From NCBI GenBank assembly GCA_050740235.1, contig JBOIDB010000072.1:9816-73815 (forward strand): DNA of 64,000 nt. The letters run 5' to 3'. Shown piece after piece: positions 25,589 to 34,880 of the stretch (position 1 is the stretch's first letter; each line of letters starts with the position of its first letter). The position numbers and the translations under genes were made by a program. The notes under the pieces are model-generated. The model worked only from the letters and a program-made list of their open reading frames with translations. It was not told the origin of the DNA and made no database searches. This DNA comes from JACDCP01 sp050740235 (GTDB lineage Bacteria > Pseudomonadota > Gammaproteobacteria > Steroidobacterales > JACDCP01).

Positions 25589-27604
25589 ATGCCTTACGGT
25601 GTCCTCGCGCAGATTCTCGTCCTGCTGGCGGCCTCGGTGCTGGTCGTCACGCTCTTCCGGCGCATGCTCCTGCCGCCGATCCTCGGTTATCTGCTGGTCG
25701 GCGTGCTGCTCGGCCCGTATGCGGCCGGCTGGATTCCGAATACCGAGGATGTCCGGTTCCTCGCCGAGATCGGCGTCGTGTTCCTGCTGTTCACGCTCGG
25801 GCTCGAGTTCTCGCTGCCGCGCATGATCGCCATGCGCTGGGAGGTTCTCGGGCTGGGCACCGCGCAGGTCGTCGTGACCACGCTGTTCGCTTCGCTCATC
25901 GCCTGGTGGCTCGGCGCGCAGCCGGCCAGCGCCGTCGTCGTCGGCGGCGCCGTCGCGATGTCATCCACGGCTATCGTCATCAAGCAGCTCGGCGAACAGC
26001 TCGAGCTCAGCGGCGTCCACGGCCGGCATGCCGTGGGCATCCTGCTGTTCCAGGATATCGCCGTCGTGCTCTTCCTGGCCCTGATCCCGGTGCTTGCCGC
26101 GCGCATCGCTCCCGACGTCGAGACCGGCCCGTCGATCTGGCGGGCGCTGGCGCAGGCGGCGATCGCGCTGGTCATCGTGCTGGCGGCCGGTCACTGGCTG
26201 CTGCGGCCGCTGTTCCACGAGATCGCGCACCGGCGCACGGCCGAGCTGTTCACGCTCACAGTGCTGCTGGTCGCCCTCGCAGCCGCCTGGGCCACGCACG
26301 CCGCGGGCCTGTCGCTCGCGCTGGGCGCTTTCCTGGCGGGCATGATGCTCGGCGAGACCGAATACCGGCATCAGATCGAGGCCGATATCCGGCCGTTCCG
26401 CGACATCCTCCTGGGCCTGTTCTTCATCACGATGGGCATGATGCTCGACCTCGAGCTGCTCGCCGACCGCGCCGGCGTCATTACGCTGCTCGTCGTCACG
26501 CTGATCTTCCTCAAGGCCGGTGTGGTGATGCTGGTGTCGCGTCGCATGTCCGATACCTGGAATCAGGCGGCGCGCACTGGCCTGGTCCTCGCGCAGGGCA
26601 GCGAGTTCGGCTTCGCGCTGCTCACGCTCGGCCTGCAGGACCGTCTCATCGCGCCCGCCGTCGCCCAGCCGCTGCTGGCCGCGATCGTAGTCAGCATGGC
26701 CTTCAGCCCGCTGATCATCCGCTACAACGGCCGCATTGCGCGCCTGTTCTTCGGCAAGCCGGATATCGACGTCGCCGACCTGCTGCGCGAAGAGGCCGCG
26801 ACCGATGCGGTCGCGCACCGGGAGCACGTGATCATCTGCGGTTATGGCCGCGTCGGCCAGAACCTGGCGCGCATCCTCGAGCAGGAAGGCTTTGAGTTCA
26901 TCGGCCTCGACCTCGACCCGTTCCGCGTACGCGCCGCGCGCCAGGGTGGCGATCCGGTCGTTTACGGCGACGCCTCGCAAGGGGGGATGCTCGAGACCGT
27001 CGGCCTCGAGCATGCCAGCGTTGTCGTCATCAGCTTTGCCGATCACGGCGCGGCGCTCCGAATCCTGTCCAAAGTCAGACAGCGGCGTCCCGACGTGCCC
27101 GTGCTCGTGAGGACGCAGGACGACACCAATCTCGACCGGCTGAAGGCCGCCGGCGCGACGGAAGTCATCCCGGAAACGCTCGAAGCGAGCCTCAGCCTGG
27201 TCTCACACGTGCTCTTGCTGTTGCACGTTCCGGTATCGCACGTCGTGCGCCGGATCGGCGACATCCGCAATCACCGCTACCGCATGTTCCGCAATATCTT
27301 TCGCAAACAGAACGCGCGCGTGCTCGACATCTCGCACGCGTTCCGCGAGCAGCTCCACGCGATCACGCTGCCGCCCGGCGCCCGCGCCGTCGGCCATACG
27401 CTGGCCGAGCTCGAGCTGGAGGGCGCCGAGATCGCGGTCACGGCGATCCGCCGGGATGGCATCGTTGGCCGGCAACCGCTGCCGGAAACGGTCCTGAAGG
27501 AAGACGACGTGCTGGTCCTGTACGGGACGCCCGAGGCGCTCGAGCACGGCGAGGCGATCCTGCTGACGGGACGGTGGCGCGGGCAGCCGGTCGAAGGACA
27601 TTAG
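25589..27604 (+). CDS. KefB/YbaL-type monovalent cation:proton antiporter with RCK domains
   Basis: 671 residues. The first 390 residues form a CPA2 antiporter domain of about 12 membrane helices (LPPILGYLLVGVLLGP, FLLFTLGLEFSLPRM, LFQDIAVVLFLALIPV). Then TrkA-N/RCK (HVIICGYGRVGQNLARILE, nucleotide-binding GxGxxG) and a TrkA-C domain at the end (about 585-665). It exports K+ or Na+ in exchange for H+. The Q of KefC-type glutathione regulation cannot be assigned. The C-terminal TrkA-C domain makes it longer than E. coli YbaL (558). Single gene. Confidence 0.9.
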   Translation: MPYGVLAQILVLLAASVLVVTLFRRMLLPPILGYLLVGVLLGPYAAGWIPNTEDVRFLAEIGVVFLLFTLGLEFSLPRMIAMRWEVLGLGTAQVVVTTLFASLIAWWLGAQPASAVVVGGAVAMSSTAIVIKQLGEQLELSGVHGRHAVGILLFQDIAVVLFLALIPVLAARIAPDVETGPSIWRALAQAAIALVIVLAAGHWLLRPLFHEIAHRRTAELFTLTVLLVALAAAWATHAAGLSLALGAFLAGMMLGETEYRHQIEADIRPFRDILLGLFFITMGMMLDLELLADRAGVITLLVVTLIFLKAGVVMLVSRRMSDTWNQAARTGLVLAQGSEFGFALLTLGLQDRLIAPAVAQPLLAAIVVSMAFSPLIIRYNGRIARLFFGKPDIDVADLLREEAATDAVAHREHVIICGYGRVGQNLARILEQEGFEFIGLDLDPFRVRAARQGGDPVVYGDASQGGMLETVGLEHASVVVISFADHGAALRILSKVRQRRPDVPVLVRTQDDTNLDRLKAAGATEVIPETLEASLSLVSHVLLLLHVPVSHVVRRIGDIRNHRYRMFRNIFRKQNARVLDISHAFREQLHAITLPPGARAVGHTLAELELEGAEIAVTAIRRDGIVGRQPLPETVLKEDDVLVLYGTPEALEHGEAILLTGRWRGQPVEGH

Positions 27605-27633
27605 TTACCGCCCGGGCGGGCTCTCAAGCCAGG

Positions 27634-27736
27634 CTGAATGACCGGAGCCTTCTCGAAAACGCCGTAAATCCATCCTTGGAGGCTCCGGGGGCGACATCCT
27701 GTCGCCCACGGTTTCGAGAAGGCTCCGGTCATTCAG
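27634..27736. repeat. Long inverted repeat with inner hairpin
   Basis: Arms CTGAATGACCGGAGCCTTCT... (27634-27660) and its complement (27711-27736) match except for one base missing in a T-run. The 50-base centre holds a second hairpin GGGCGACA/TGTCGCCC (near 27690-27707). It lies after the antiporter gene and may terminate it, or be a small mobile element. Confidence 0.75.
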
Positions 27737-27804
27737 GGATTGCCGGTAACGCGGCGCCTGTCCCGGACTACGCGTCAACTTGCGCCCCGGTCACCTGTGT
27801 CGGC

Positions 27805-28398
27805 TTACGGCGCGGCTTCCTCCGACATGCCCGGCGGGAACTGCTCGAGCATCTGGTCGACCGCCTGGCCGGACTTGCGCAGGGCATCACGGGGCGAAAC
27901 GGCTGTGCCGGCCGCTATGCCCTGCCAGATGAGCCGTTTGCTGTCCGGCTCGAGGAAAAACACGATCAGCGTGCCCTTGCGTATGATCCCTTCGTTGATG
28001 CGCAGGTCCTCGCGATAGATCTTGAAGGTATCGCCGGAGCCGATATCCGTCGTCTCGAAGACATTGGCGCGCTCTTCGTAAAGTCGCGGATCCTCCTCCT
28101 CGGTCAGCACGACGTGATAGCTCACCAGAAAATCCGGCTCACTTTCGGAGACTTGCCGGTACCCTTTGGCGGCCAGATTCTCGTCGACGTTGCTGCGTAT
28201 AATGCTGTCCACGCGCCGTACGATGTCCGGGTCGTACTCGCGGGTCGCCGAGACGGCCGAATCCTGCCAGGCGAATGTGTGCAGAGCGGAAAAATCCGCG
28301 GCGCGGTTGTAGTCCGTCTGAATCTCTATGTGCGGCGCGCAGCCGCCGAGAAGAGCCAGAACGGCAACCGGCAGGCAGATCGCGCGCATACCTTCCAT
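27805..28398 (-). CDS. DUF4136 lipoprotein
   Basis: 197 residues. Lipobox LLGGC with Cys20. The mature part follows the DUF4136 pattern: short strand HIEIQTDYN, then TFAWQDS, VDSIIRSNVDENLAAKGY, PDFLVSYHV and IWQGIAAG near the end. DUF4136 proteins are envelope lipoproteins without a known role. A second member lies at 39162-39707. It may start at Met4 instead of Met1. Confidence 0.85.
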   Translation of the reverse strand: MEGMRAICLPVAVLALLGGCAPHIEIQTDYNRAADFSALHTFAWQDSAVSATREYDPDIVRRVDSIIRSNVDENLAAKGYRQVSESEPDFLVSYHVVLTEEEDPRLYEERANVFETTDIGSGDTFKIYREDLRINEGIIRKGTLIVFFLEPDSKRLIWQGIAAGTAVSPRDALRKSGQAVDQMLEQFPPGMSEEAAP

Positions 28399-28450
28399 GC
28401 CCCCGCCGAAGTCGGCGATTGATCGGGAAAAGGATACGCGAAGCGATCGC

Positions 28451-29659
28451 TTATTGCATGCGCAGACTGATGCTGCCGCTGCCGGTGTCGATGACTCCGT
28501 TGCCCTCTCCGTCGCCGATGTCGCCCTCGAAATGGTGCTTGCCGCCGCGCACGCGGGAGAGCGCCGGCAGGTCGATAGTCACCTGGCCCGAGCCGGCCGA
28601 TGCTTCCAGATGCAGCGACGGGAGTTGCACCGTCTGAAGGCGCACTGCGCCGCTGCCGGTATCGATGAGCAGGTGCCGAACTTCCGCCAGGTTGCCGTCC
28701 AGATCGACCGTACCGCTGCCGGTGTCCACCTCGACGCTTTCGCCGGCGAAGAAATTCTCCGCGCGCACGCTGCCCGAGCCCGTGTCGGCGAGCAGCGAAC
28801 CGGTCGCGTCCCGCAACGACACGCTGCCCGATCCCGTATCGGCGTGAATGCGCCCGGCATTGACGTTCTCGAACTCGACGCTGCCCGATCCGGTGTCGGC
28901 GTGCACGTCGCCGTCGATGCGGCGCATGGTCACGCTGCCCGAGCCCGTATCTGCGCTGACGTTGCCGACGATGTCCTCGATGAGCACTTGTCCCGAGCCG
29001 GTGTCCGCCGTCACGTCGCCGCGGTGATCGCGCACGCGCACTGGCGCGCTGCCCGTATCGAGCCAGGCCTTGCCGGTGACGCCGGACACGTCGATCGCGC
29101 CGGCGCCCGTATCGAGAAACAGGTCCGCGCTCAGGTCCGCGGCTTCGATGCGCCCGGCCCGGTTTTCGATCTTCACGCGGGCGCGCTCCGGCACTTTCAG
29201 GACGAAATCCGTGTGCAGCCTGACACCGCCCCGCTCACTCTCGCTGGTCACCATGACGTCGCGCTCATGGTACCGTGTGCGGTTCGAATAGCGGCCCACT
29301 CCCTCCGGTCGATAGATGTAGACATCGTGGTCGGCGAGGGGATAACGCGTCCGTACGGTAATCTGCCGGCTGCTCTCGTCGACGTCGAATCGAATCGAGC
29401 GCGCTAGCGACTCCGCGTCTTCGTCCGAGTCGGCTTCCGCCACGGCGCGCGCCTCGAGCTCGATGGCATCGCCGGCGGCGGCCTCGATGACGATCGATCC
29501 TGCGAGGTTCTCGAGCAGGAAGCGCGTCCCTTCGGGCGCATCGAAACGGTGGCTCGACATTTCCTCGTGAACGGCCGCATTCGCGGCGGCGCTGAAGAAG
29601 GCGCTGGCCAGACTCAGCGCGGCGAGCAGAAGCAAGGCGCGCCGACAGATCGTGCGCAT
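28451..29659 (-). CDS. Secreted DUF4097-type repeat protein (DTGSG repeats)
   Basis: 402 residues with a signal peptide (about 1-28, ending ANA). From about residue 170 the chain is a run of about ten 18-22-residue repeats, each with D-T-G-S-G-x-V or a close variant, the mark of DUF4097/adhesin-like beta-solenoids. ATG 29657-29659 follows an AAGGAGGA site. It probably forms an elongated beta-helix on the cell surface or in the periplasm. DUF4097 proteins often lie beside sensor or anti-sigma genes; here it lies between two small lipoproteins. Confidence 0.85.
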   Translation of the reverse strand: MRTICRRALLLLAALSLASAFFSAAANAAVHEEMSSHRFDAPEGTRFLLENLAGSIVIEAAAGDAIELEARAVAEADSDEDAESLARSIRFDVDESSRQITVRTRYPLADHDVYIYRPEGVGRYSNRTRYHERDVMVTSESERGGVRLHTDFVLKVPERARVKIENRAGRIEAADLSADLFLDTGAGAIDVSGVTGKAWLDTGSAPVRVRDHRGDVTADTGSGQVLIEDIVGNVSADTGSGSVTMRRIDGDVHADTGSGSVEFENVNAGRIHADTGSGSVSLRDATGSLLADTGSGSVRAENFFAGESVEVDTGSGTVDLDGNLAEVRHLLIDTGSGAVRLQTVQLPSLHLEASAGSGQVTIDLPALSRVRGGKHHFEGDIGDGEGNGVIDTGSGSISLRMQ

Positions 29660-29685
29660 GTCCGGTCCTCCTTTGGTTCGGGCGT

Positions 29686-30063
29686 TCATGACTTGTGGAC
29701 CTCCACGGTCAGGCGCGACTCGACGACCGATACGCCCTCCGTTCCGAGCGCGAGCTCGACGGCGCGGTCGAAATGCGCCCGGCTGGGCACACGGCCGTGC
29801 AGGGTCACCACGCCTTCGCGGGCGGTCACGCGAATATCCGCATCGCGCAGCATGTCGTCCGTGCCGTAACTGCGTGCAACCCGCTCCGCGAGTCCGGGGA
29901 CGGCCGACTGCGGCGAGTACGCGCGCTGCCAGGACGACTCGTCGGATTCCCATTCCGACTGCCAGGCTTCGTCCCCATAGCCCTCCTCGGGATTGACGAC
30001 GAACACGCAGCCCGCCGTCGATGCCGACAGCGCCAGGACGAGAGTCATTACCTTTCCGTTCAC
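29686..30063 (-). CDS. BON-domain lipoprotein
   Basis: 125 residues. Lipobox STAGC (Cys19) and a BON domain in the second half (about 50-122: DADIRVTAREGVVTLHGRV, then AVELALGTEGVSVVESRLTV). BON domains bind membranes or outer-membrane partners, as in OsmY and DolP. It lies 26 bases before the DUF4097 gene on the same strand and is probably co-transcribed. A role in envelope integrity is inferred. Confidence 0.85.
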   Translation of the reverse strand: MNGKVMTLVLALSASTAGCVFVVNPEEGYGDEAWQSEWESDESSWQRAYSPQSAVPGLAERVARSYGTDDMLRDADIRVTAREGVVTLHGRVPSRAHFDRAVELALGTEGVSVVESRLTVEVHKS

Positions 30064-30123
30064 GTTATGCTCCTTATTCGACGGCTCGCGGCGCGATATG
30101 GTTTGACCGGCGGCCGAAATCGG

Positions 30124-31011
30124 CTACGAGTCGTCGCGATAGCGTCTCAGTGCGATCGCGCCGGCAACGAACGCCGCAGCGAGCGCGAGTCCGCTCCACA
30201 ACCCGACGCTCGTAAACAGCTCGGCCGGATTCATGAGCTCGGCGACATTGGGCGTCTGCTCGAAGAACGCCCCGTCCGGCTGATCGCCGCTGATCCAGGA
30301 CGGCACCCGGAAACCGGAGGAGAAGACGCCGCTGAAGCGATCGCCGATCCATTCGGCGAAATGCCGCGAGCGCAGGATTTCCGCCTCCAGCACGATCAGT
30401 GCAACGGGTACCAGCGTGGCCCAGAGAAACGGCACGCGTTTCGCCCATGCCGACACGAGCAGCAGCCACCCGTAAATCGGCGCGTACCACAGCGACACGG
30501 CGAACAGCGCATACAACAGCACGGCCTGCGCCTGAATGAAGGCGCGAGCCTCCTGCATCGGGCTGGGGATTGCGTCGCTGGTCATCACAATGGCCAGATT
30601 GCCGACCGACAGGCCGAGCATTTGCGTGACGGTGGCGACGACGTAAACGATGAGCGGCGCGGCAATCATCGCGACCGCCAGCTTCGACAGCACGGTCACC
30701 GCATCCGATACTGGCATGGACTTCCAGAACAGGATGCTGCGGTCCTTGCGCTCCGCATACAGGCAATCGAGCAGGTACAGCGGGATCACCACCAGCAGGA
30801 CCATGAGGAATGGCACGACGAAGCCGGCAGTGCCCAGATGAAGCGCTGCGGATACCTGCTCCGCACCGTGCTGCGCTACCACCGTGCCGACAAAACGCAT
30901 CTTGCCGACGACGCCGACGAGGGCCAGCGCCAGTACCACGAGCGGCGCGATATACAGCGCCGGATGCTCCCAAAGCTCGCGGCGCAACAAGGTCACTGCC
31001 GTGCGAGTCAT
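30124..31011 (-). CDS. ABC-2-type transporter permease
   Basis: 295 residues with six predicted membrane helices (near 19-36, 60-85, 108-133, 160-185, 190-212, 272-290) and a cytoplasmic turn AERKDRSILFWKSMPVSD, typical of ABC-2 permeases. Its ATG overlaps the ATPase stop by 4 bases. Third gene of a GntR-ATPase-permease operon, a layout like the B. subtilis ytr operon, which responds to cell-wall antibiotics. The substrate is unknown. Confidence 0.87.
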   Translation of the reverse strand: MTRTAVTLLRRELWEHPALYIAPLVVLALALVGVVGKMRFVGTVVAQHGAEQVSAALHLGTAGFVVPFLMVLLVVIPLYLLDCLYAERKDRSILFWKSMPVSDAVTVLSKLAVAMIAAPLIVYVVATVTQMLGLSVGNLAIVMTSDAIPSPMQEARAFIQAQAVLLYALFAVSLWYAPIYGWLLLVSAWAKRVPFLWATLVPVALIVLEAEILRSRHFAEWIGDRFSGVFSSGFRVPSWISGDQPDGAFFEQTPNVAELMNPAELFTSVGLWSGLALAAAFVAGAIALRRYRDDS

Positions 31012-31865
31012 GCCGCTTCTCCCTTGACGGTGGCGAAGAACAGGTCCGCGATGCTCGGTGTGCGCGGCTCGCCGAGCCCGGCCAGGCGCTCACGCTCGAC
31101 GCCCGAGAACAGGAACACCGGACGGCCGAACATCTGCCGCTCGAAGACGGGTTGCAGCTCGCGCGCGGCAGCCGCGTGCTCCGGGCGCGCGACGACCTCC
31201 ACGTATTTCTCGGCCATTGCTTCGACCGTTTCGCTGAGCACCACCCGGCCGTGATTGATGAACACCACGTCGGTGAGGATGTGCTCGACTTCCTCGACCT
31301 GATGCGTGGTCAACAGAATCGTGCGCTCGCCGTCGTAATAGTCGCCGAGCAGCGTCGTGTAGAACTGCTTGCGGTAGATGATGTCCAGGCCGAGCGTCGG
31401 CTCGTCGAGCACCAGCAGCTTTGCATCCACCGCCATCACGAGCGCCAGATGGAGCTGCGTGATCATGCCTTTCGACAGCGATTTCACCCGTGACCGTTGC
31501 CGGATCTCGGTCTGCGCGAGGAAGGTCTCGGCACGCGCGCGATCGAACTTCGGATGCACGCCCGCGACGTAATCGAGGACCTGGCGCACGCGGATCCAGC
31601 GCGGCAGCACCGCCGTGTCGGTGATGAAGCAGATGTCCTGCATGAGGGCATGCCGCTCGCGGCGCGGATCCCGCCCGAGTACCTCCAGCGAACCGCGGAA
31701 GGGAGTGAGGCCGAGGATCGCCTTGAGCGCGGTAGTCTTGCCGGCGCCGTTCGGCCCGATCAGCCCGACGATACGCCCGGCACCGATCTCCAGGTCGACA
31801 CCGTCGAGCGCCTGGGTCGAGCCATAGCGCTTGCTGAGACCGCGCGCCGAGATGACGCTGCTCAT
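31008..31865 (-). CDS. ABC transporter ATPase (YtrB-like)
   Basis: 285 residues. Walker A GPNGAGKT at 37-44 and Walker B LLVLDEP are clear. The signature motif reads LSKGM in place of LSGGQ, common in this subfamily. A C-terminal region of about 80 residues follows. It overlaps both neighbours by 4 bases (GntR gene before, permease after), so the three proteins should be made together. Confidence 0.9.
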   Translation of the reverse strand: MSSVISARGLSKRYGSTQALDGVDLEIGAGRIVGLIGPNGAGKTTALKAILGLTPFRGSLEVLGRDPRRERHALMQDICFITDTAVLPRWIRVRQVLDYVAGVHPKFDRARAETFLAQTEIRQRSRVKSLSKGMITQLHLALVMAVDAKLLVLDEPTLGLDIIYRKQFYTTLLGDYYDGERTILLTTHQVEEVEHILTDVVFINHGRVVLSETVEAMAEKYVEVVARPEHAAAARELQPVFERQMFGRPVFLFSGVERERLAGLGEPRTPSIADLFFATVKGEAA

Positions 31866-32251
31866 TGAGGTTTCCTCTTGTCCTTGCCGTTGCCGCCGGT
31901 CCGCACCTGCTCGAGCAGCTCGCGGGGCTCGAGCCCGAGACGCTCGATGGTGGCGACCGTTTTCGGCCACTCGTCCTGCAGAAAGCGTTTGCGCTCGTCC
32001 TTGCGCAGCGCATCGCTCGCTCCGTCGGTAACGTACATGCCGAGCCCTCGCTTCTTCTCCACCAGCCCTTCGTCGACCAGCGCCTGGTAACCTTTGAGGA
32101 CCGTCAGCGGGTTCAGGCGGTATTCGGCGGCGACGTTGCGCACGGACGGCAGGGCATCGCCGTCCACGAGCACGCCCTCGAGGATCATCGCCACCACGCG
32201 GTCGCGGAGCTGGCGGTAAATCGGCTGATTGTCGTCCCAGTTCGGTTCCAT
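31862..32251 (-). CDS. GntR-family (YtrA-like) repressor
   Basis: 129 residues: a short GntR winged helix (QPIYRQLRDRVVAMILEG, LPSVRNVAAEYRLNPLTV, GLVEKKRGLGMYV) with only a small C-terminal helix, as in YtrA. Such repressors sit in front of ABC genes and bind their own promoter. The palindrome at 32301-32320 is the likely site, 50 bases upstream. Confidence 0.9.
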   Translation of the reverse strand: MEPNWDDNQPIYRQLRDRVVAMILEGVLVDGDALPSVRNVAAEYRLNPLTVLKGYQALVDEGLVEKKRGLGMYVTDGASDALRKDERKRFLQDEWPKTVATIERLGLEPRELLEQVRTGGNGKDKRKPQ

Positions 32252-32300
32252 GGCCCTTGTCCGTCGCCGGAAGGCGCGCCTGGCGCCGCTTTCGATCCGG

Positions 32301-32320
32301 TGTTGTACTGTACTATAACA
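32301..32320 (-). promoter_or_regulatory. Probable YtrA-type operator
   Basis: An AT-rich imperfect palindrome TGTTGTACTGTACTATAACA stands out in GC-rich surroundings, 50 bases ahead of the GntR gene. The minus strand contains TTATAG, a usable -10. GntR autorepression at this site is inferred from position and symmetry. Confidence 0.5.
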
Positions 32321-32472
32321 CCAACTAGCCCTTTTGCAAGCCCCGGTCGAAATCCCCGGCCGCCGACCCCCGAACGCATGCCGCCGGCGTTTATATGTCG
32401 GCAGGAGCGAGATGGGCGGGCGCCCGCGCCGCGGATGGCTTTTACGGCGGTTCGTTGAGTATCCTGCCGCGC

Positions 32473-33057
32473 ATGGCATCGGAGATCGACGACACCGGGC
32501 TCATGCTTCGTTATCAGGCCGGCGACGCCGGCGCTTTCGAGGCGCTTTATGGCCGTTACAAGGGCTCGCTTTACAGGTATCTGCTCCGTCAATGCCGGGA
32601 TGCCGAAGCCGCTTCGGACCTGTTTCAGGAAGTCTGGGGCCGCGTGGTCAGGGCGCGGGACAGATACCGGCCGACGGCGCAGTTCAATACCTATCTCTTC
32701 CGAATCGCGCACAACTGCTGCGTCGATCACTACCGCCGGGAACAGCGCCGGCCGGGAGGCCCCGTGGATATCGACGCCAGCGAATGCATGGCCGATCCGG
32801 AGGCCGGGCCAGAAGCCATGGCGCGCAATTACGAGCGTGCCGGCAGGCTGCTTGCCGCGCTCGGCGAGTTGCCGGCCGAGCAGCGCGAAGCCTTTCTGCT
32901 GCGCGAGGAGACCGGCATGAGCCTCGAGGAGATCGGCGAGGCGACCGGCGTCGGCCGGGAAACCGCCAAGAGCCGCCTGCGCTATGCCGTGCAGCGACTG
33001 CGCCGGGCGCTGACGGAGCCGAACCAGCCGGGGATCCATCGTGAAGCATCTCTCTGA
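32473..33057 (+). CDS. ECF-type sigma-70 factor
   Basis: 194 residues. Sigma region 2 (AFEALYGRYKGSLYRYLLRQ, DLFQEVWGRVV, FNTYLFRIAHNCCVDHYRR) and region 4 (LPAEQREAFLLREETGMSLEEIGE and the helix-turn-helix ending KSRLRYAVQRLR). ATG at 32473 starts region 2 at the normal distance. It overlaps the next gene by 17 bases, the arrangement of a sigma factor with its membrane regulator. Target promoters are unknown. Confidence 0.9.
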   Translation: MASEIDDTGLMLRYQAGDAGAFEALYGRYKGSLYRYLLRQCRDAEAASDLFQEVWGRVVRARDRYRPTAQFNTYLFRIAHNCCVDHYRREQRRPGGPVDIDASECMADPEAGPEAMARNYERAGRLLAALGELPAEQREAFLLREETGMSLEEIGEATGVGRETAKSRLRYAVQRLRRALTEPNQPGIHREASL

Positions 33058-33733
33058 CGAAGCGGCACTTGCGGAATACCTGCGCGGCGGGTCCGCGCTG
33101 TCGCGGGCGTATGCCGCGCTCGGCAACCAGCAGCCCGACAAGCGCGTCGACGACGCCATCCTGCACGCGGCGCGCGATGCCTTGCAGGCCGGGTCGGTCG
33201 TGCGAGCGACGAACGACTCATCGCACCGGCGCGAAGCGGTCCCTGGACCCCGCCCCGGAATCGACGCACAGCACGCCGAGCCTGGAAGACAGCGCTGGTA
33301 CGTGCCGCTGTCCGCGGCCGCAATCGTGCTGCTTTCATTCGGCCTGGTAATGCGCCTGGCCATCGATCCCGCCGGCACCGGATCGCGCGATGCCGCGTTC
33401 GAGACCGGTCAACCGGCTGACGAAGCGGAACCGCGCCGCCTTCCGGCCGAAGTGCGCGGCGAGAAAGCGCGCGCGCTCGGCTCCGCCGGCAGCGCAAAGG
33501 TGACGGCCGCGCAAGTGCCGGCCAGCGACCGGTGCGCGGACCCGGCGAGCACGACCGAGCCGGCAACGGCCGATCGCGCGGGCGCGCTGCGGTTGGATTA
33601 CATTCGCTGCCTGCGCGACTCGGGCGACCAGGCAGCCGCGCGGCGCGAGATCGCACGCCTTCAGGAGCAATTCCCGATGCAACGCATTCCGGCGGATCTG
33701 CGCGAGCTGACGCCTGCCAGCCCGGCGCAATAG
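33041..33733 (+). CDS. Putative membrane partner (anti-sigma-like) of the ECF factor
   Basis: 230 residues from a GTG start. A cytoplasmic N-terminal helical region (about 1-60), one membrane helix (about 86-107), then a low-complexity linker and a small C-terminal domain with two Cys. I see no HxxxCxxC zinc anti-sigma motif. The function is inferred from the overlap with the sigma gene and the one-helix layout. Confidence 0.65.
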   Translation: MKHLSDEAALAEYLRGGSALSRAYAALGNQQPDKRVDDAILHAARDALQAGSVVRATNDSSHRREAVPGPRPGIDAQHAEPGRQRWYVPLSAAAIVLLSFGLVMRLAIDPAGTGSRDAAFETGQPADEAEPRRLPAEVRGEKARALGSAGSAKVTAAQVPASDRCADPASTTEPATADRAGALRLDYIRCLRDSGDQAAARREIARLQEQFPMQRIPADLRELTPASPAQ

Positions 33734-33887
33734 CGCGATCCTCGCCGGCCTGATCGGCGTCGACGCGTCCATTGCCGACGATACCGATGACGTATCGTCC
33801 CTGCGCGGCCCGACGCTCCACCTCAATTCCGCGCCTCTCTCAGATAATCCGGGCTAGAATGCGGGCTTTTCGTTTCCCGGGCCCGTC

Positions 33888-34862
33888 ATGAAACCCCAGC
33901 ACATCGCCATCACCGGCGCGGCCGGTCAGATCGGCTATCAGCTCGCGTTCCGCATCGCCTCGGGGCAGCTGCTCGGCCCCGATCAGCCCGTCGTGCTGCA
34001 TCTGCTCGAGATCCCGCAGGCGCTCGGCGCGCTCGAAGGCGTGGTCATGGAACTGCGCGACTGCGCATTCCTGACGCTGCACGACGTCGTAGCGACCGAT
34101 AACCCCGACGTTGCGTTCGAGGATGTGGGCTTCGCGCTGCTGGTCGGCGCCAGGCCTCGCACCGCCGGCATGGAACGCAGCGATCTGCTGCTCGGCAACG
34201 CCAGGATCTTTTCCGTGCAGGGCCGCGCGCTCAACCAGCACGCGAATCCGGACGTCCGCGTGCTCGTGGTCGGCAATCCCGCCAATACGAATGCGCTCAT
34301 CACGAGCGCGAATGCGCCCGACCTGGATCCACGCCAGATCACCGCCATGACGCGCCTCGATCACAACCGGGCGCTCGGGCAGCTCGCCGGGAAAACCGCC
34401 TCGCACGTCAGCGCGATCCGCCGCATGACGATCTGGGGCAACCATTCCGCCACGCAGTATCCGGACATCAGTCACGTCAGGGTCAACGGCCGGACCGCCA
34501 GAGACCTCGTCGACGAAAGCTGGGTGCGCGATACGTTCATACCGACCGTGCAACAGCGCGGCGCGGCCATCATCAAGGCGCGGGGTGCCTCATCCGCAGC
34601 CTCGGCCGCATCCGCCGCCATCGATCATGTGCGCGACTGGGTGCAAGGAACGTCGGACGGCGATTGGGTCAGCATGGCCGTGCCGTCCGACGGCAGCTAC
34701 GGTATCGACGAAGGCGTCGTCTACTCGTTTCCGGTCACCTGCCGCGACGGCGATTACGAAATCGTTCCCGGCCTCGACATCGACGCGTTCAGCCGCGAGC
34801 GCATGGATGCCACCGAAAAGGAGCTGCGCGAAGAGCGCGAAGCGGTACGCGAGCTCCTCTGA
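33888..34862 (+). CDS. mdh: Malate dehydrogenase
   Basis: 324 residues, the length of the bacterial MDH type found in many proteobacteria and actinobacteria. NAD site GAAGQIGYQLAF, nucleotide-loop NPANTNA, MTRLDHNRA and catalytic H186 in IWGNHSATQYPD. It interconverts malate and oxaloacetate in the TCA cycle. The substrate-loop arginines sit in GARPRTAGMERSD. A -10-like TAGAAT lies at 33855-33860. Single gene followed by hairpin repeats. Confidence 0.96.
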   Translation: MKPQHIAITGAAGQIGYQLAFRIASGQLLGPDQPVVLHLLEIPQALGALEGVVMELRDCAFLTLHDVVATDNPDVAFEDVGFALLVGARPRTAGMERSDLLLGNARIFSVQGRALNQHANPDVRVLVVGNPANTNALITSANAPDLDPRQITAMTRLDHNRALGQLAGKTASHVSAIRRMTIWGNHSATQYPDISHVRVNGRTARDLVDESWVRDTFIPTVQQRGAAIIKARGASSAASAASAAIDHVRDWVQGTSDGDWVSMAVPSDGSYGIDEGVVYSFPVTCRDGDYEIVPGLDIDAFSRERMDATEKELREEREAVRELL

Positions 34863-34880
34863 CTTTGCCGTCCACGCACG

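Noticed and set aside
28700..29060. Regular DNA repeats that could suggest a CRISPR array
   Set aside because: The repeats are codons of the DTGSG motif in a continuous reading frame, with no constant repeat/spacer pattern.
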